A stretch of DNA of 64,000 nt from Trametopsis cervina (lineage: Eukaryota > Basidiomycota > Agaricomycetes > Polyporales > Irpicaceae): the NCBI GenBank assembly GCA_022385755.1, contig MU278349.1:1302001-1366000 (forward strand), in the 5' to 3' direction. Positions 9,168 through 21,091 of this stretch are shown piece by piece. The notes under the pieces are model-generated. The model was not told the DNA's origin. It was given only the letters and a program-made list of their open reading frames with translations, and searched no databases. Positions within the stretch are counted from its first letter, which is position 1. The number at the start of each line of letters is the position of its first letter. The position numbers were made by a program, and so were the translations under genes.

Positions 9168-11532
9168 CTATGCCTCCTCGGCGTCGGCAAAGACCAACGC
9201 CTCGGCTTTCGCAGAACGCGGCTTGATCGTACACGCAAACTCTTCCGGGTGACTACAGTACCATCCACACCATCAGTCCCATCCACACCCAAAGGAAAAG
9301 AAGAAGAAGAAGGAACGCACCTAATAGTCCCACTCGTATACCCAACCTGCCCCCCAAGCGGCCGTCCATCCGCGCCCACAGGGTCCGAAACGTCCAGCGT
9401 AGCAAGCGTCATCGCGATCGTGATGAAGAGCGACGCGTCGGCGAGGTGCAGGCCTGGGCATATCCTACACCGCACCATCATGATTAGCACACCGACGGAG
9501 GTAGGATATGGAAAAAACGCGCACCGACGTCCGAATCCGAAACACACATCCCGCGGGTCCATGATCCCAGGCTCGCCCTGCGCGTTGTTCTTGTTCGAGC
9601 CGGAGGAGGAGGGGAGGAAGCGCGCGGGCTCGAATGTGAAGGGGTCGGTGTATGTGGTTGGGTCGTGTAGCATTTTCCTATCCCGTGCGAAATTAATTGG
9701 AGAAAGAGGGGGAAAAGCGGCGGGAGGGACGCACCAGATGTTGGGTATCACGATCGTGCCCTTCGGGATCCGATACCCCTCATGCACGTCCTCCTCCTGC
9801 AGCCTATGCGGGATCCCTATCCTCTTATCAACACAACCCTCCCCCACTCCCCTTTATAAATATCTTGACACTCACCAAGCGGCACCACAGGCCCCCACCG
9901 ACACACCTCCTTCACGATCGCGTCCACATACGGCAACTGCTCGCGGTCTTCGAACGTGGGGAGTCGGTCGGGACCTACGACGGCGTCGAGCTCTGCTTGG
10001 GCACGCTGCTGGGCGGAGGGGTGGAGGGACATTGCGAGGAAGAATGTGCGGATCGCTGAGACGGTCTGTGCGCGTGCGGCGTTAGCTGCGCGCAAGGAAA
10101 ATTGGGAAGGGGGAAGGAGAGGGAGAAGGGAAAAGGGAGAAAGGGGGAGAAGGGGAGGGAGAGAGAGGGAGAGATGGAGGAGAGCTTACGGTGTCTGCGC
10201 CGCCAGAGTAGAGCGATGCGGCGGACCACTTGATGTTGAACTCTTTCTGCGCACTCATCTTTTCGTTCTCGAGCAGCTCGGACGTGTAGTTCGGCACGTT
10301 CCTGTTCTCGCGCTATCCCATCCATCCACCCCCACGCCACTTCCATCAGCAACACGCTCAATTATGCAGAAACCCCATAGAGAAGAAATTCGGCAGGAAG
10401 GAAGAAAGCAGCTCACCATGTTGCGCTTAACCATCGCATGCGGCACCTCCGCCATCTCCTCAAGCGTGTCCCTCCACTCCCTCGCCGTGCGCTGGAACCG
10501 CGCGCCGGGCACCCACCGCGGGACGTATCGCAGCAACGGGAACACGTCGACGAGGTACGCGCCGGGCGAGGTGGCAAGGGAGAACTGCTCTGTCGCAAGG
10601 TCGACGAGGTCGACTATCGCGTCGGACCCGGAGGGGTGCACGGTGTAGCCGTGGGAGAGGCGTAGGATTATCGCGCCTGCTGTTCTGTAAAGAACGGACG
10701 GGGAGAGAGGTGGTTAGTATTAGTAGCGGTAAGTAAGGCGGTAAGCGGGGAGCAAAGGGCCCACGTTCGGGCATAAGGGGAATCGTGGAATCATGGATGG
10801 AACGGTGGAATGGACGGACGGGGGCAATGGATGGACATGGACGGGACGGTGGTAGTAGTGTAGCGGCAGCGCCATATCTCGCGGAAACGATGCGGAAAGA
10901 GATTGAGCGGTCTCAAACTAAACAGGTGCTCACTTTCTAATATGGCCCGCAAGGCCCTCCGGCCTCCTAAGCACTCTGCCTACAAACCTCTTCGTCTCCT
11001 CATACTCCAGACTATGGAACCGGCGCATCTGCTCCTTGCCGCCGATGAGCCTGTGTATGAAACGGCGGTACTCGCGGAAGCGCTCGCCGTACGGCGTGAG
11101 CCCGAGTGTGCGCTTCCAACCGATGAGCTCGCCGGCCATGATGAAGGAGGGGCGGTCGGAGTAGATGGAGGATTTTTTGTGCAGGAGGGCGGTTGCGTGG
11201 GAGGCGGTGTTGAGGATTAGGACGGGTTGGGAGAGGAGGCGTAGGTAGACTAGGTCTCCTGTGGTGAGGTGAGTGCACAGTCATGGTTAGTATGTGATGG
11301 AGGAGGAGGGGGAGGGGGAGGACGCACCGAACTTGTCGCCCCATTCGGTGAACTGGAGCCATTCGTGGTGAGGGGGCATATCAAGTAGGTTGCCTATTAT
11401 GGGCATGCCCTTCGGACCCGGGGGAAGTGGCAGGTCTGTAGCGCCACTCCGCTTGAACCAGCGGCGGAGGAGGACGACAGCGACGGCGATGCCTACGACG
11501 TCGAGGAGGAGGAAGAGTGTCTGCGAGGGCAT
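9168..11532 (-). CDS. Cytochrome P450 monooxygenase, copy 2 of a tandem pair
   Basis: Nine exons: 11532-11328, 11258-10934, 10684-10417, 10312-10190, 10065-9876, 9816-9735, 9677-9525, 9464-9321 and 9252-9168, 524 aa. Seen: an N-terminal membrane helix followed by RRWFKRSG, the hinge [15 protein letters not shown], the I-helix [14 protein letters not shown], ExxR as KEVCRW, and the haem loop FGFGRR|ICPG assembled across an intron. It shares the first five exon boundaries and phases with P450-1, so it is a tandem duplicate. Two extra introns (9678-9734 and 9465-9524) split what is one exon in copy 1. Both are multiples of three and free of stops. The product of the pair is unknown; no backbone enzyme of a secondary-metabolite cluster is next to it. 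Confidence 0.92.
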
Positions 11533-11622
11533 TGGTATGTAAGTGTGTGGGTTAGAAACGCAGCTGGGATCTGAGGTTGGTACGCTATCGATTGCATGGT
11601 ATACGGACGGACGGACGCTGGG

Positions 11623-11630
11623 CTTATAAG
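11623..11630 (-). promoter_or_regulatory. TATA-like palindrome upstream of P450-2
   Basis: CTTATAAG, about 90 bases upstream of the ATG at 11532. It is a plausible core promoter element, judged by sequence and position only. Confidence 0.4.
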
Positions 11631-11639
11631 CACGCCTGG

Positions 11640-12930
11640 AGGAGTCGCGCCGGCCAACAAATTTTAGTGTAGGCGGTTAAGGTCGGAGCTACAGTATGGA
11701 CTGACGGACAGCGCGTACGACACCGAGGATCAGTGCCCACGCCATGAGGCCTGCTAGTCCACGTAAACGTAATGGAGGTCGACTGCAACGTGTTGGGATG
11801 CGGCGAGTGCAGATCGTCCCGGTGGTGGTGGTGAGTGGTGGATTGGTAGGCTCCTCAGGCAGGGAGCAGACCGAGTGCGGCAACGCGAACTCCTCCTGCG
11901 GGTGTGGCGACGGGTGGTGTGCACGTCCGGTACGTCGGCAGAAGCTGGTGGGGGGTGCTCGGTGTCCGCGGAGAGGCACGCTTGGTGCATTGTTGCGTTC
12001 CTGCGGGAGAAGGACGAGGGCGAGGGCGAGGGTCTGAGTGTGATGAGGAAGACAACTGGGGAGGACTCACTCAGCATCTCACTCATCCTGTGGCGGGGCG
12101 CGCGCTCGTTGGTGCTATCTCCGCGGAGGTTGGGAGATAGTTGCGTCCGAGCGTGGTCCGAGCGGGGAGAGGTGACGGGTGGGCGTGCAGCTAGAAGCCA
12201 TCACGGTGATGGACGGGGGTGGTAGCGGTGGCCTGGACGCGTCGGCATGCCGTGAGCAGAGCAGCTGGCACAGACATATGTCGAGTTGTCTCGCGGCTGC
12301 ACTCTCGTCGGATAGGGTGCTGTCGTGCTGTCGCTGGCTGCGGTTGCGGAGGGGAGAGAGTCGAGTTGGGTCTAGCGGGAACAGTCGTCTAGCGGGGACA
12401 ACGCATACAACGGCGGAAGAACACCTCGGCGAACGGACGCGTGCAGTCGTCTCTTTCGCTGCTGCAGATCCCATCTCCGGACGCGCCATGACGTCATCCT
12501 GCCGTTTCGTAAAATGCAACCCTATCAGCTCCCGTGCCTGGCGAGACCTTTGCCATTGCGAGTATATGCGCTGACTATATGCACTCAGCATGCACTGAGT
12601 ATGCCCGTAGCCCTTCGCGTCGCCACCGCCACCGGAAGTGATAGTGATATCGCAGCGTATGAAAGCAGGAAACAAGCAGCGTGAATCGGCCTCGTCGTGC
12701 CCATGCAGCACCCTTCTTCCGTGTTGCACGGACACGGATGTCGACCTCGTCCTTGTCCCTTCGCCCAGAGCCATGAACGTGTCTGTTGCCCCAGCAGCAC
12801 CACCCCCACCCGTCTCCACCGCCTACGTCTCGATATCAAGCATCGCATCGCATATGCAAATACGGCCCAGCTCAATCTTCTCTGCAACTCTCCCCAATAA
12901 TAGCACTCACGTTATACCCCCGCCGACCGA
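11640..12930. other. Interval between P450-2 and the GH128 gene without a supported gene
   Basis: GC-rich with long open frames on both strands, including a 234-codon frame at complement 12115-12819 and a frame ending at complement 11689 whose last 25 residues are hydrophobic. None has a recognisable domain or an exon chain with consistent phase, and the amino acid composition is Arg/Ser/Pro-rich as expected from chance reading of GC-rich DNA. A small uncharacterised gene cannot be excluded. Confidence 0.45.
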
Positions 12931-12933
12931 CCC

Positions 12934-14172
12934 ATGTTACGACACACGCTAGCCCATCCTATCATCATTCTTACATTGGCCCTGATATCCATCTGCGCTG
13001 CGGCACAGCAGCACCCACATCGTCGCGCCGTATCCAGCACCGCTAAGGCCGGTTTGGCCTGGCCAAACGGACCCTACGCGGATATCGACCAATTCACGAC
13101 CACAGGCAAGGTCCAATGGTGCGCCCACCCTCCCCTGCCCTCCCCTCCTCCCACTGATGGCGCCTATGCAGGTACTACACCTGGAGCCCTTCCGGCTTCC
13201 CCAGCACCCTCGAATTCGTCCCAATGCTCTGGGGCCCCTCCCAACTCTCCTCCTGGACCGCCAACATCAACCACACCATCTCCCAACTACACATCTCCTC
13301 CGTCCTAGGGTTCAACGAACCCCAAGAGGTCTCCCAATCGAACATAAGCCCGACGGACGCAGCGGCGCTGTGGGCGCAACATATAGAGCCGCTGAAGGCG
13401 CAGGGCATACGGCTGGGCAGCCCTGCGCCGAGCTCGGCACCGTCGGGAAAGACGTGGTTGATGCAGTGGCTCGATGCGTGTGGGGCGGTCGGGGGGTGTA
13501 CAGTGGACTTCGTGGCGCTGCATTGGTATGATATCAACTCCACAGCGTTTATCGAGTACCTCCAAGACTTCCACGATACCTTTCAACGGCCGATATGGGT
13601 CACCGAGTGGGCGTGCCAGGTATGTGATGTCCTCCTCGATTATGCAGAGTGCAAGAGGAGGTAGAAGGAGTGACTTGAACTGACGCCGGTGGCGGGCACA
13701 GAACTTCAATAAGGCGGATGACCAGTGCTCGCCGCAGGACATCGTCAACTTCATGAACGCCACGCAGGAGTTCATGGACAACACGGAGTGGGTGGAGAGG
13801 TACGCGTGGTTCGGCGCGTTTATGGATCTGCAAGGCGTGAACCAGGTGCGTCTTCATCCCCTCTCCTTCCTCCATTTCCTCCCTTCTTTCCCTTTCTCAC
13901 GCGCTCTTCACTGATCGTGCGCAACTCGCTGCTCGTAGGACGACGCCCTCATGACCTCCTCCGGCGGCCTCACGACGCTGGGAAAGCAGTACATCGGCGC
14001 TGTCGTGCCCAACGTCACTAACACCATGCCTGGTGTGGTTACTGGTGGGAACGGCAGTGCTCGACCTGCGCCTGGGAGTCCTGGATCTTCCTCGAATGCT
14101 GGTCGTGCGATGAGCGTGTGGAAGGCTGGACTCGTGGTGGCTGTAGGGGCGTTGTTGATGTTGAGCATCTAG
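12934..14172 (+). CDS. Secreted, probably GPI-anchored glycoside hydrolase family 128 beta-1,3-glucanase
   Basis: Exons 12934-13118, 13172-13619, 13702-13845 and 13939-14172, 336 aa. The family cleaves beta-1,3-glucan; GPI-anchored members act on the fungus's own wall. Seen: a signal peptide of about 23 residues ending near ICAAAQ, then a TIM-barrel sequence with WYYTWSPSG, the acid/base motif LGFNEPQ, the loop ALHWYD, the nucleophile motif WVTEWACQ, and NTEWVERYAWFG near the end of the barrel. A Ser/Gly/Pro-rich linker and a terminal hydrophobic segment (GLVVAVGALLMLSI) without a charged tail indicate a GPI-addition signal. Three introns of 53, 82 and 93 bases are all at GT-AG sites. Close relatives are the Asl1-type wall proteins. 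Confidence 0.9.
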
Positions 14173-14743
14173 AAGATGACGTGTATCTCTAAGTGTATGA
14201 TCTAGTAATATGTGCTGCATGCTGTACGAAGTAGTAATGAGACGTGAACGAACAAACACGAGCGCAAAAACATACGAATGGTGCCCAATATCATGTCCTC
14301 ACCCTACCAGAGACCTCACGCAGTCAAAAAGGAACCCACAAAACGGAAATGTCAAACTCAGGACGAAGCTGAGAGCTGAAAAATTGGTAATGCGGCATTG
14401 ATGTGGGGGCAGAACACGGAACGCCCTAGTAAAAGGCGAGGGCGTTGTCTGATTGCACTGCCCCCTGCCGCTGTCTATGTATGATGGTAGGTGAAGAGGC
14501 TGGTGCGGGTTTTGCATTTTGTTCAAGTCGCGGGGTATGGGCGGCTATGAACGCGTGTGTGGGCATGGGAGGGAGGCTTGACTAATTACAGTACTGTATA
14601 CCTCTGCAACCATCCTGGTCTTGTGTTGAGCACTCACAGGCCGACCGCTCGAAATTACAGTGCGCAATAACTACCTTGATCCTGTGTATCAAGTATCACA
14701 ACCACACATCGCGTCCTCAACAGGACACACATCCGCAACCACG
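14173..14743. other. Intergenic interval between GH128 and METTL3 genes
   Basis: Presumed 3' flank of the glucanase gene and 5' flank of the methyltransferase gene. I see no gene in it. Confidence 0.5.
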
Positions 14744-16850
14744 ATGTCCACAGACGACCGCCTCAAACTCGCCACATCCACCGCCCTGCGCACGCTCTTC
14801 TCCTCCAGCAAAGCAAGCACGCCCATCTCCTCATTCGACCTCCTAGCACGCGTCATCACCACCCTCCCTTCAGGCCCAACCGCCCCCCGCCTCCGTCTAA
14901 CCGACCTACGGCGGTTCGAGAGCATCCTCGAGGGCCTCGCTGCAGAATGGGACGCGGGGCGTATCATTGTCTCGCGCGAGTCCGACGGGGAGATGACGGT
15001 GCTGGATGTGACGATTGGAGAGGTGGGGAGGAAGAAGGTGGATAGTGGGCCGGTGGTGGTGGGGAGGAAGAGGAAGAGGGTCGTTGATGAGGATGCGGAT
15101 TCGGCTGCGGGGAGTGAGCACGAGGAGGAGGATGAGGATGAGCAGGGGGTGGGGAGTGGAATGGGGAGGAAGCCGGCGCCGTCTACTGTGGATAGTTTGA
15201 GTAAGGATATGAAAGAGGTGTATGCGCTTCTGCAGCGCGGGACTGCGAGGGGGCGGTTGCTCGCCGAACAGGTGCGTACATAGACGTTCATTCGTTCATC
15301 CTAAGTCGTTACTGATCTCATGTTCGTAGTTCCGTTCCCTAAACCCAACCTTCGAGCCAATCTGCGCCCAAATCACAAAGGAAGAATGTCTCAAAGCCCG
15401 TCGCGCCCTCTGCACAACCGCCGCCTCCTTCGCCTCTCTCACCATCTGTTCCCGCGTCCACTTCCGCCCGCTCCTGCGCCCACACACCGACCCAACACTG
15501 GGCCACTGTTCCTACCTAAACACGTGCTACTCCGAGCCGACATACGCGCAGTCTCCCTCGATCCCGCCTCTGCCGTCGCATCGCCAGTTTGGGACGCAGG
15601 GCCAGGCGAGCGTGAGTCTGCCTAGTGGATTGGGCGCGGGGGGCAGGGGGAAGGAGAAGGCGCCGTGTCGGTATTTGCATTTTGAGGTCGATTGGGAGGA
15701 GAGTGATGGAGAGAATAGGAGGGGGAAGGAGGGGAGGAGGAAGGGGTATAAGCTTGGTATTGGGATGGGGCCGGGAGGGAGGGAGACACAGGTGGTATGT
15801 TTTGTGCGGATGTTCGAAGCGTGGTGTCGGGTTCTGACGATGGGAGGTTCTGTGTAGCTACCGCCGCAGTGGATCAACTGCGACGTGCGCCGGTTCGATT
15901 ATTCGGTGCTGGGCAAGTTCCACGTTATAATGGCGGACCCGCCGTGGGACATCCACATGAGCGTACGTTTCTTCATTATCTCCTCCCGTTACCGCCAATT
16001 TAATATATCTTTGCATACAGCTGCCGTACGGCACGATGACGGACGACGAGATGCGCGCCATGCCGATTCCGATGCTGCAGGACGAAGGCCTGCTCTTCCT
16101 CTGGGTGACTGGGCGCGCGATGGAAGTCGGCCGCGAATGTTTGCGCGTATGGGGGTACACGCGCGTCGACGAAGTCGTCTGGGTGAAGACGAACCAGGTG
16201 CGTACATATTCCTGGCCTAAACCTTGCCCTCGCATCCTCTCTTCCCCACTAACACGCCCCAAACAGCTCCAGCGCGTAATCCGCACAGGCCGCACCGGCC
16301 ACTGGCTAAACCACACAAAAGAGCACATGCTAGTGGGCGTGAAGACCGTCACAGACTCCTCCGGGCAGCTCAAGATGCCCGCATGGGCGAACCGCGGGCT
16401 CGACACGGACGTGATCGTGTCCGAGGTGCGCGAGACGAGCAGGAAGCCGGAGGAGGTGTATGGGCTCATTGAGAGGATGTGTCCTGGTGGAAGGAAGATT
16501 GAGATCTTTGGGAGGAAACATAATACGAGGCCTGGGTAAGTGGTTTTTGTTTCTGAGTTTGGGGATGTAAGGAGGATGTGTGCTGATTGGGGTGTGGGTG
16601 TGTAGGTGGTTGACGCTTGGGAACCAGTTGGGTCCGGACCAGATATACGAGGAGGATTTGGCGGCGAGGATCAAGGCGAGGTGTGTTTGTTCTCTGTATT
16701 GATATCGACGTCAGCACTGATTTTGTATGGTGTAGGTACCCCGAACGGTCTGCCGGTCTGCCTCAGAACCCCACCGCAGAACGGGCTGCTGGTCTCCCGC
16801 AGAATCCCAATCTCAACCGCCAGCACCAGAATCAGCATCAGCGTCAGTGA
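14744..16850 (+). CDS. IME4: mRNA N6-adenosine methyltransferase catalytic subunit (METTL3/IME4)
   Basis: Seven exons: 14744-15271, 15330-15794, 15858-15962, 16021-16197, 16267-16535, 16606-16680 and 16736-16850, 577 aa. It methylates N6 of adenosine in mRNA using S-adenosylmethionine, in the nucleus, normally as a heterodimer with METTL14. Seen: the catalytic tetrad ADPPWDIHM (about residue 358), [44 protein letters not shown] and [17 protein letters not shown], all in family order. The N-terminal half has an acidic/basic low-complexity stretch ([11 protein letters not shown], then EHEEEDEDE) and a CCCH-like cysteine region. The C-terminus ends in a short duplicated motif ([10 protein letters not shown] / [10 protein letters not shown]) and a Gln/Asn-rich tail. 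An in-frame upstream ATG at 14660 would add 28 residues. It converges with the dehydrogenase gene. Confidence 0.95.
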
Positions 16851-17029
16851 AAGCGGCCCATCGCACTCGTGTTCTCGTTCGCTTTTCTCTTTGTTGCTCT
16901 CTTGCGTTTTGTACAACAGTTTGTATCTATAGCTTACATACGGGACCTTTTGAATACAGGATATACAGGACACTTGAATGCTGGTATACGGGATCCGAAT
17001 CGTGAAGTGTCATCGCTCGCTCGGTTCGC

Positions 17030-17809
17030 TCACGGCACCACCTCCTTCCCCGCCCAATCCCAGACTCTCCCCCGCTGCGCCGTCTTCAAGCCGCCAACAA
17101 CGCCCGCGAGCAGCTCAGCAGCATACTCAGGCTCGAACAGCTTCTCCTTCGGCACGCCTCCCCAAAAGTCCTTGCTCAAGTCGGTCTTGACCGTCCCAGG
17201 ATGGACGCCAACGCACATCGCGCGCGCCCTCTTGTTCTGCAGGTGGATATCGAACGTGCGGATGACCTGGTTGAGCGCGGCTTTGGACGCGCGGTACGCG
17301 TACCACCCGCCGAGACGGTTGTCTGACACGGAGCCGACGCGAGCAGAGACGTGTACCCACTTCGCTGGCGCGTCCGTGGTGTTTGCTGCGCGGGGTCCGG
17401 GGAGAAATTGCGAGAAGTACTTGATGCAGAGCAGGTGGGAGGTGACGTTCGTCGCGAACGTCTGTGCGATATTTGTCGCGTCGAGGTCAGCGGGCTGGCG
17501 CTCGGGGTGCAGGACTGCGCCGGTGAAGAACGCCGTGTGGATGTATGCGCCGTCCTTCGCGTCGAATGACTGCTTGAGCTGCTGAGCCGCGTCGGCGATG
17601 CTGTCCTCTGACGTCAGCTCCATGTGCAGGAGACGCACCCTTTCGTGGTCGACATCTGGCAAGTCTGCGAGGATGCTCGCGCGTACAGACGCGTCGTCTG
17701 TGCTGCGATGGGTGGCATAGACGGGGAGACTGGTCGTGCGGAGGTAGTATCGCGTGAGGGCTCTCGAGAGGCCGCGGGAGGCGGGTGCAATGAGCACGAA
17801 GGGCGGCAT
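17030..17809 (-). CDS. Short-chain dehydrogenase/reductase family protein
   Basis: Single exon, 259 aa, which is the usual SDR length. Seen: an N-terminal Rossmann start (FVLIAPASRGLSRALTRYYL) in which the usual TGxxxGIG is replaced by APASRGLS. The active-site Tyr-Lys pair is in GWYAYRASKAAL, with a preceding Ser (HVSARVGSVSD), and VHPGTVKTDLS closes the cofactor pocket. This glycine-poor start is typical of a fungal branch of SDRs related to bacterial C-factor. An earlier ATG at 17914 would add 35 residues without a recognisable signal; the ATG at 17809 starts directly at the fold and is preferred. Substrate and pathway are unknown. Confidence 0.85.
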   Translation of the reverse strand: MPPFVLIAPASRGLSRALTRYYLRTTSLPVYATHRSTDDASVRASILADLPDVDHERVRLLHMELTSEDSIADAAQQLKQSFDAKDGAYIHTAFFTGAVLHPERQPADLDATNIAQTFATNVTSHLLCIKYFSQFLPGPRAANTTDAPAKWVHVSARVGSVSDNRLGGWYAYRASKAALNQVIRTFDIHLQNKRARAMCVGVHPGTVKTDLSKDFWGGVPKEKLFEPEYAAELLAGVVGGLKTAQRGRVWDWAGKEVVP

Positions 17810-18426
17810 GGCGTCGATGATGGTGGTGGTCGGTGGCTCATCACGGTTTAGGATGCGGTTGGAGCCCAGACCTCGAGGGGCGGACTCTCTCTTGCTTGAT
17901 CGGTACGCGAGCAAAGCTTATCGCGGAGAAAGGTCGTCGCGCGCGCTCAATTCTGCCTGCCGAAATCGCACGTGGCGACGAGGAACGTCCCAGTCGGTGT
18001 GTTCATTTCACGCGGACGGATTGGGGCTGATCCGCCGGGAGAGCTCGAGTTATCGGCGGTGGTGATGTTTTTCTGCTCAACAAGCCAGCGGATATTTTCG
18101 AGCCGCGAAAGGTGACTAGCGTGCTCCGGGCCTCGACGCATAATTTGGCACAAGTGCGTCGTCGTTAGCGCAACCAGGAGGGCGGGTAAACGAGAGGCGG
18201 TAGCGTTGGCCTGTGTGCGCCCTGATATGTGGCGTGTCAACGGATGCTTACATAAGAGGCGGATCGACTGGTCAAAGTTCAAGACTTCCAGATAGAATCG
18301 TTCCGAAGAAGCAACACGAGCAGGGATCACTGATGGTATTAAGAGGGTCCCTCGAGCCCATTTCCCCTTAGTCTTCATACCAGGGATGAGAACGACGCCC
18401 GACAGAGCACCTCTCTCCCTGCAACT
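17810..18426. other. Intergenic interval, divergent promoters of the SDR and membrane-protein genes
   Basis: A long minus-strand frame (17947-18789) covers part of this stretch and runs antisense through the first exons of the next gene. It has no recognisable domain and is treated as chance. No other feature is seen. Confidence 0.5.
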
Positions 18427-20070
18427 ATGGCCGACCAGCAGTCTGACGACGAACTGCTTCAGGCCTTTGGACGCAGCGCAATCCGCAACTTCGTAGCCGT
18501 TGTTGTCTCCACATGGGTCATGGGTCAGTGTCTCAGGTTGTCTACCCACTATAAAACCTTTTCTAACCGTCGCACAGGGCTCTACACCTGGCTGGTCATA
18601 AAGGCGGGCACTATCCTTCTGTAAGACACCATCTGTGCATTTTTCGCGCACATCCTGCTTATGCTGCCTCTTCTCTTGCAGGCAGAAGGAACGGCGGCGG
18701 AGGCGGACAGCCATCCTCACATGGAGTGTCGTCCTCGCCATGTACCTCATCAAACTCACCCTGTGGTTTATCGACGCGCGACAAGTCATCGCATCCTATA
18801 CCTTTACACTCGTCGACATATCCATTCCTAGTCTCGCTGCGCGACAACGAAGGTCGGACGAGTCCCTACTGAGACTGAGTGTCGTAGAAGATGTACTCTA
18901 TGCGTACATGGTGCGTCCGCTCAGTGTGTTTTTCTCCTCTCGTTACTTACATCGTACCGCAATATTCAGACCGTGCTCGGCGATGCCATCGTCATGTGGA
19001 GAGTGTACGCCTTCTGGCGAGGGAAACTGGAGTTCTACGCTCTCGCTCTCCCCGGAATTATCTACCTCGCATCCATCATCTGTGCCGGCCTGGTCACATA
19101 CTGCGCTGCACAGTCCTCCGCCGATCTTTTCTTCGGGGCCTTCTCGAATCCCCATTTCTGCAGAAACATCCAGGCCACGTCTTACTGGGTCCAGTTCAGT
19201 ATGGCTATGGTTGCTACGACTTTGATCGGCGTGAAAACCTGGTAAATTGGAGATCGACGTCATTGTGCTTTGTACTCGCGACTAACGATTTTATGTTTGA
19301 ATTTTAGGAACCATAGGCGGATGGTCAAGACATTGATCGGCAACCAGGTATCCTGGCGTTCGCCTGTGAACAGGGCAATGCTGATCATGCTCGACTCGGG
19401 CGTACTTTATTCACTGTTTTTCGTGAGTGGCGGGTCCCGTACACAATGCTGTTGCCATACTGAGCGGCATCACTCAGCTCGTGGAGGCTGTTCTTGGTGT
19501 TGTCGATTTAAGCGACTTCGTGGCCGATAATCCAGCAAGGCAATTTGTTACGGAGATATACCAATACCAGACCAGCACTATTGTCGTACGTTCCACACTC
19601 TCTCCCTGACACCCACCACGAACTGACCGCGTTGGCTCTCACAGGGCATATACCCGACGATCATCGTCATACTCGTGCACTCGCATACCCAATCGCTGCT
19701 CATAGACTCCGACGGCAGCTACGCCGTCAGCACGCTCCAATTCGAGTCCTCCCGCTCGCAGCGCGCAACCGACATCAACTTCAACTCGACGCGCGCGACA
19801 GGGTGGACGCACGACGACAGCACAGGCGACGCGATCGAGGTGCGTTCGCGTCGCGCGAACGGTGGGTCGACGGGCAAGTACGGCGGGCACCATCATCACC
19901 AGCGCGGACACAGCCACCCGCCGGAGATCAGTCTGCACGAGCTGCGCACGATGCGCTCATCGGCGGGCGAGGACGAGCATGAGTACGACGAGGAGGAGGA
20001 GGTGGAGTCCAAGGACGCCGTGAAGGTCACGGGGCTCCCGCGTCTCCCTGGGCAGGAGGAGGGCCCGTGA
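18427..20070 (+). CDS. Multi-pass integral membrane protein of unknown function (basidiomycete seven-helix type)
   Basis: Seven exons: 18427-18523, 18578-18620, 18682-18910, 18970-19241, 19308-19422, 19478-19585 and 19645-20070, 429 aa. Seen: about seven hydrophobic segments (NFVAVVVSTWVM, AILTWSVVLAMYLIKLTLWF, TVLGDAIVMWRVYAF, FYALALPGIIYLASIICAGLV, WVQFSMAMVATTLIGV, ML-IMLDSGVLYSLFF and TIIVILVHSHTQSLL). A charged, His-rich and acidic C-terminal tail follows. Lys/Arg-rich loops follow helices 2 and 6. The architecture matches the many 'integral membrane protein' genes expanded in agaricomycetes, for which no ligand or activity is established. A GPCR-like role is only a possibility. Confidence 0.85.
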
Positions 20071-21091
20071 GTGAGTTTTGCTGATTTGCTGCGCTGTGCT
20101 GCGGCGTAGACAGGCGCGCTCTGCGTTTTCTGCGGCCGCAGATTTGGGATGTAGATACCTGGGATGCATACGGTACTTTCTGTAGTAGTCGGGATTAATG
20201 TAGATTAGTAGATTTAGCTCTAGTTGGTTGTAGACTCTCGGACGCTCTTTTACGACGCTTCTTTCGTATGGCGCTTTTGGATGGACAACAACGCGAGTGA
20301 GTGCACATCGCGCTTCAGGTGAGCGCGTGTCTTCAATTTCGCGTCGTAGCTACGGTGCCGCCGGGCCTCGAAGAGAGCTGTGCATGCAGAAAAAAAGGCA
20401 CCCGCGGTTTGTCCGGATTCGCCTGCACCGGCGCAAAATATAGCCTGCAGATCAGTTGCAGATCCCACGTAGATTATGTTTCTGGTGGCATCTGACGAAC
20501 CCTCGTGGCCGCCACGCACATTGGTCTGTGGCACACAGTTCTCCCAGATTTTTCATGAACCGTTCCAACTTCTAGCTTGAGGACTTGAGGTCCTAATCTC
20601 ACCTAAAGGAATCGCGCTATCTCCGGGTTGCCACTTGCATTTTTAGACTGGTAACTTACTGTACCTCGTATATGGATATGTTTTTAATCTACGCTGTGTC
20701 GAATCTAAGCTAATAAGCATAGCATCGCCCATGTCAATCATCAAAATTCTGTTGGGATGTTTTCTAGCGACTGTGTCCAGTGTTTTCCAACGCTACTTGA
20801 GAATTGCGACACTAGGAACACCAATGTGACGATCCCATCAGTGGCGTGACAAAAACAGGAACAAACCACCGGATAACCATTACACGACGTACGTCGCGAC
20901 GACGACATAGTTCTTGCTCTTGAAACCCTCCGCAAAGATGAAGATGTTAGTATTTTATTGACCGAGAATGCGCGTTGTGAATGACCAGCTTAAGCACTAC
21001 CGACAGCGCCCACACGTGATCGCGTCTAATTAAGCACTTTAGGGCAGGCGCAAGCTCCAAATGGTAACGCGAACTTGATGGTTCGATTTTA

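Noticed and set aside
9249..10085. 278-codon plus-strand open frame
   Set aside because: It is antisense to P450-2 exons with intact haem, ExxR and I-helix motifs. A product of codon bias.
12115..12819. 234-codon minus-strand frame between P450-2 and GH128
   Set aside because: No domain, no exon partner, composition as in chance reading of GC-rich DNA.
17947..18789. 280-codon minus-strand frame
   Set aside because: Runs antisense through the first exons of a membrane-protein gene with consistent splice phases; no recognisable domain.
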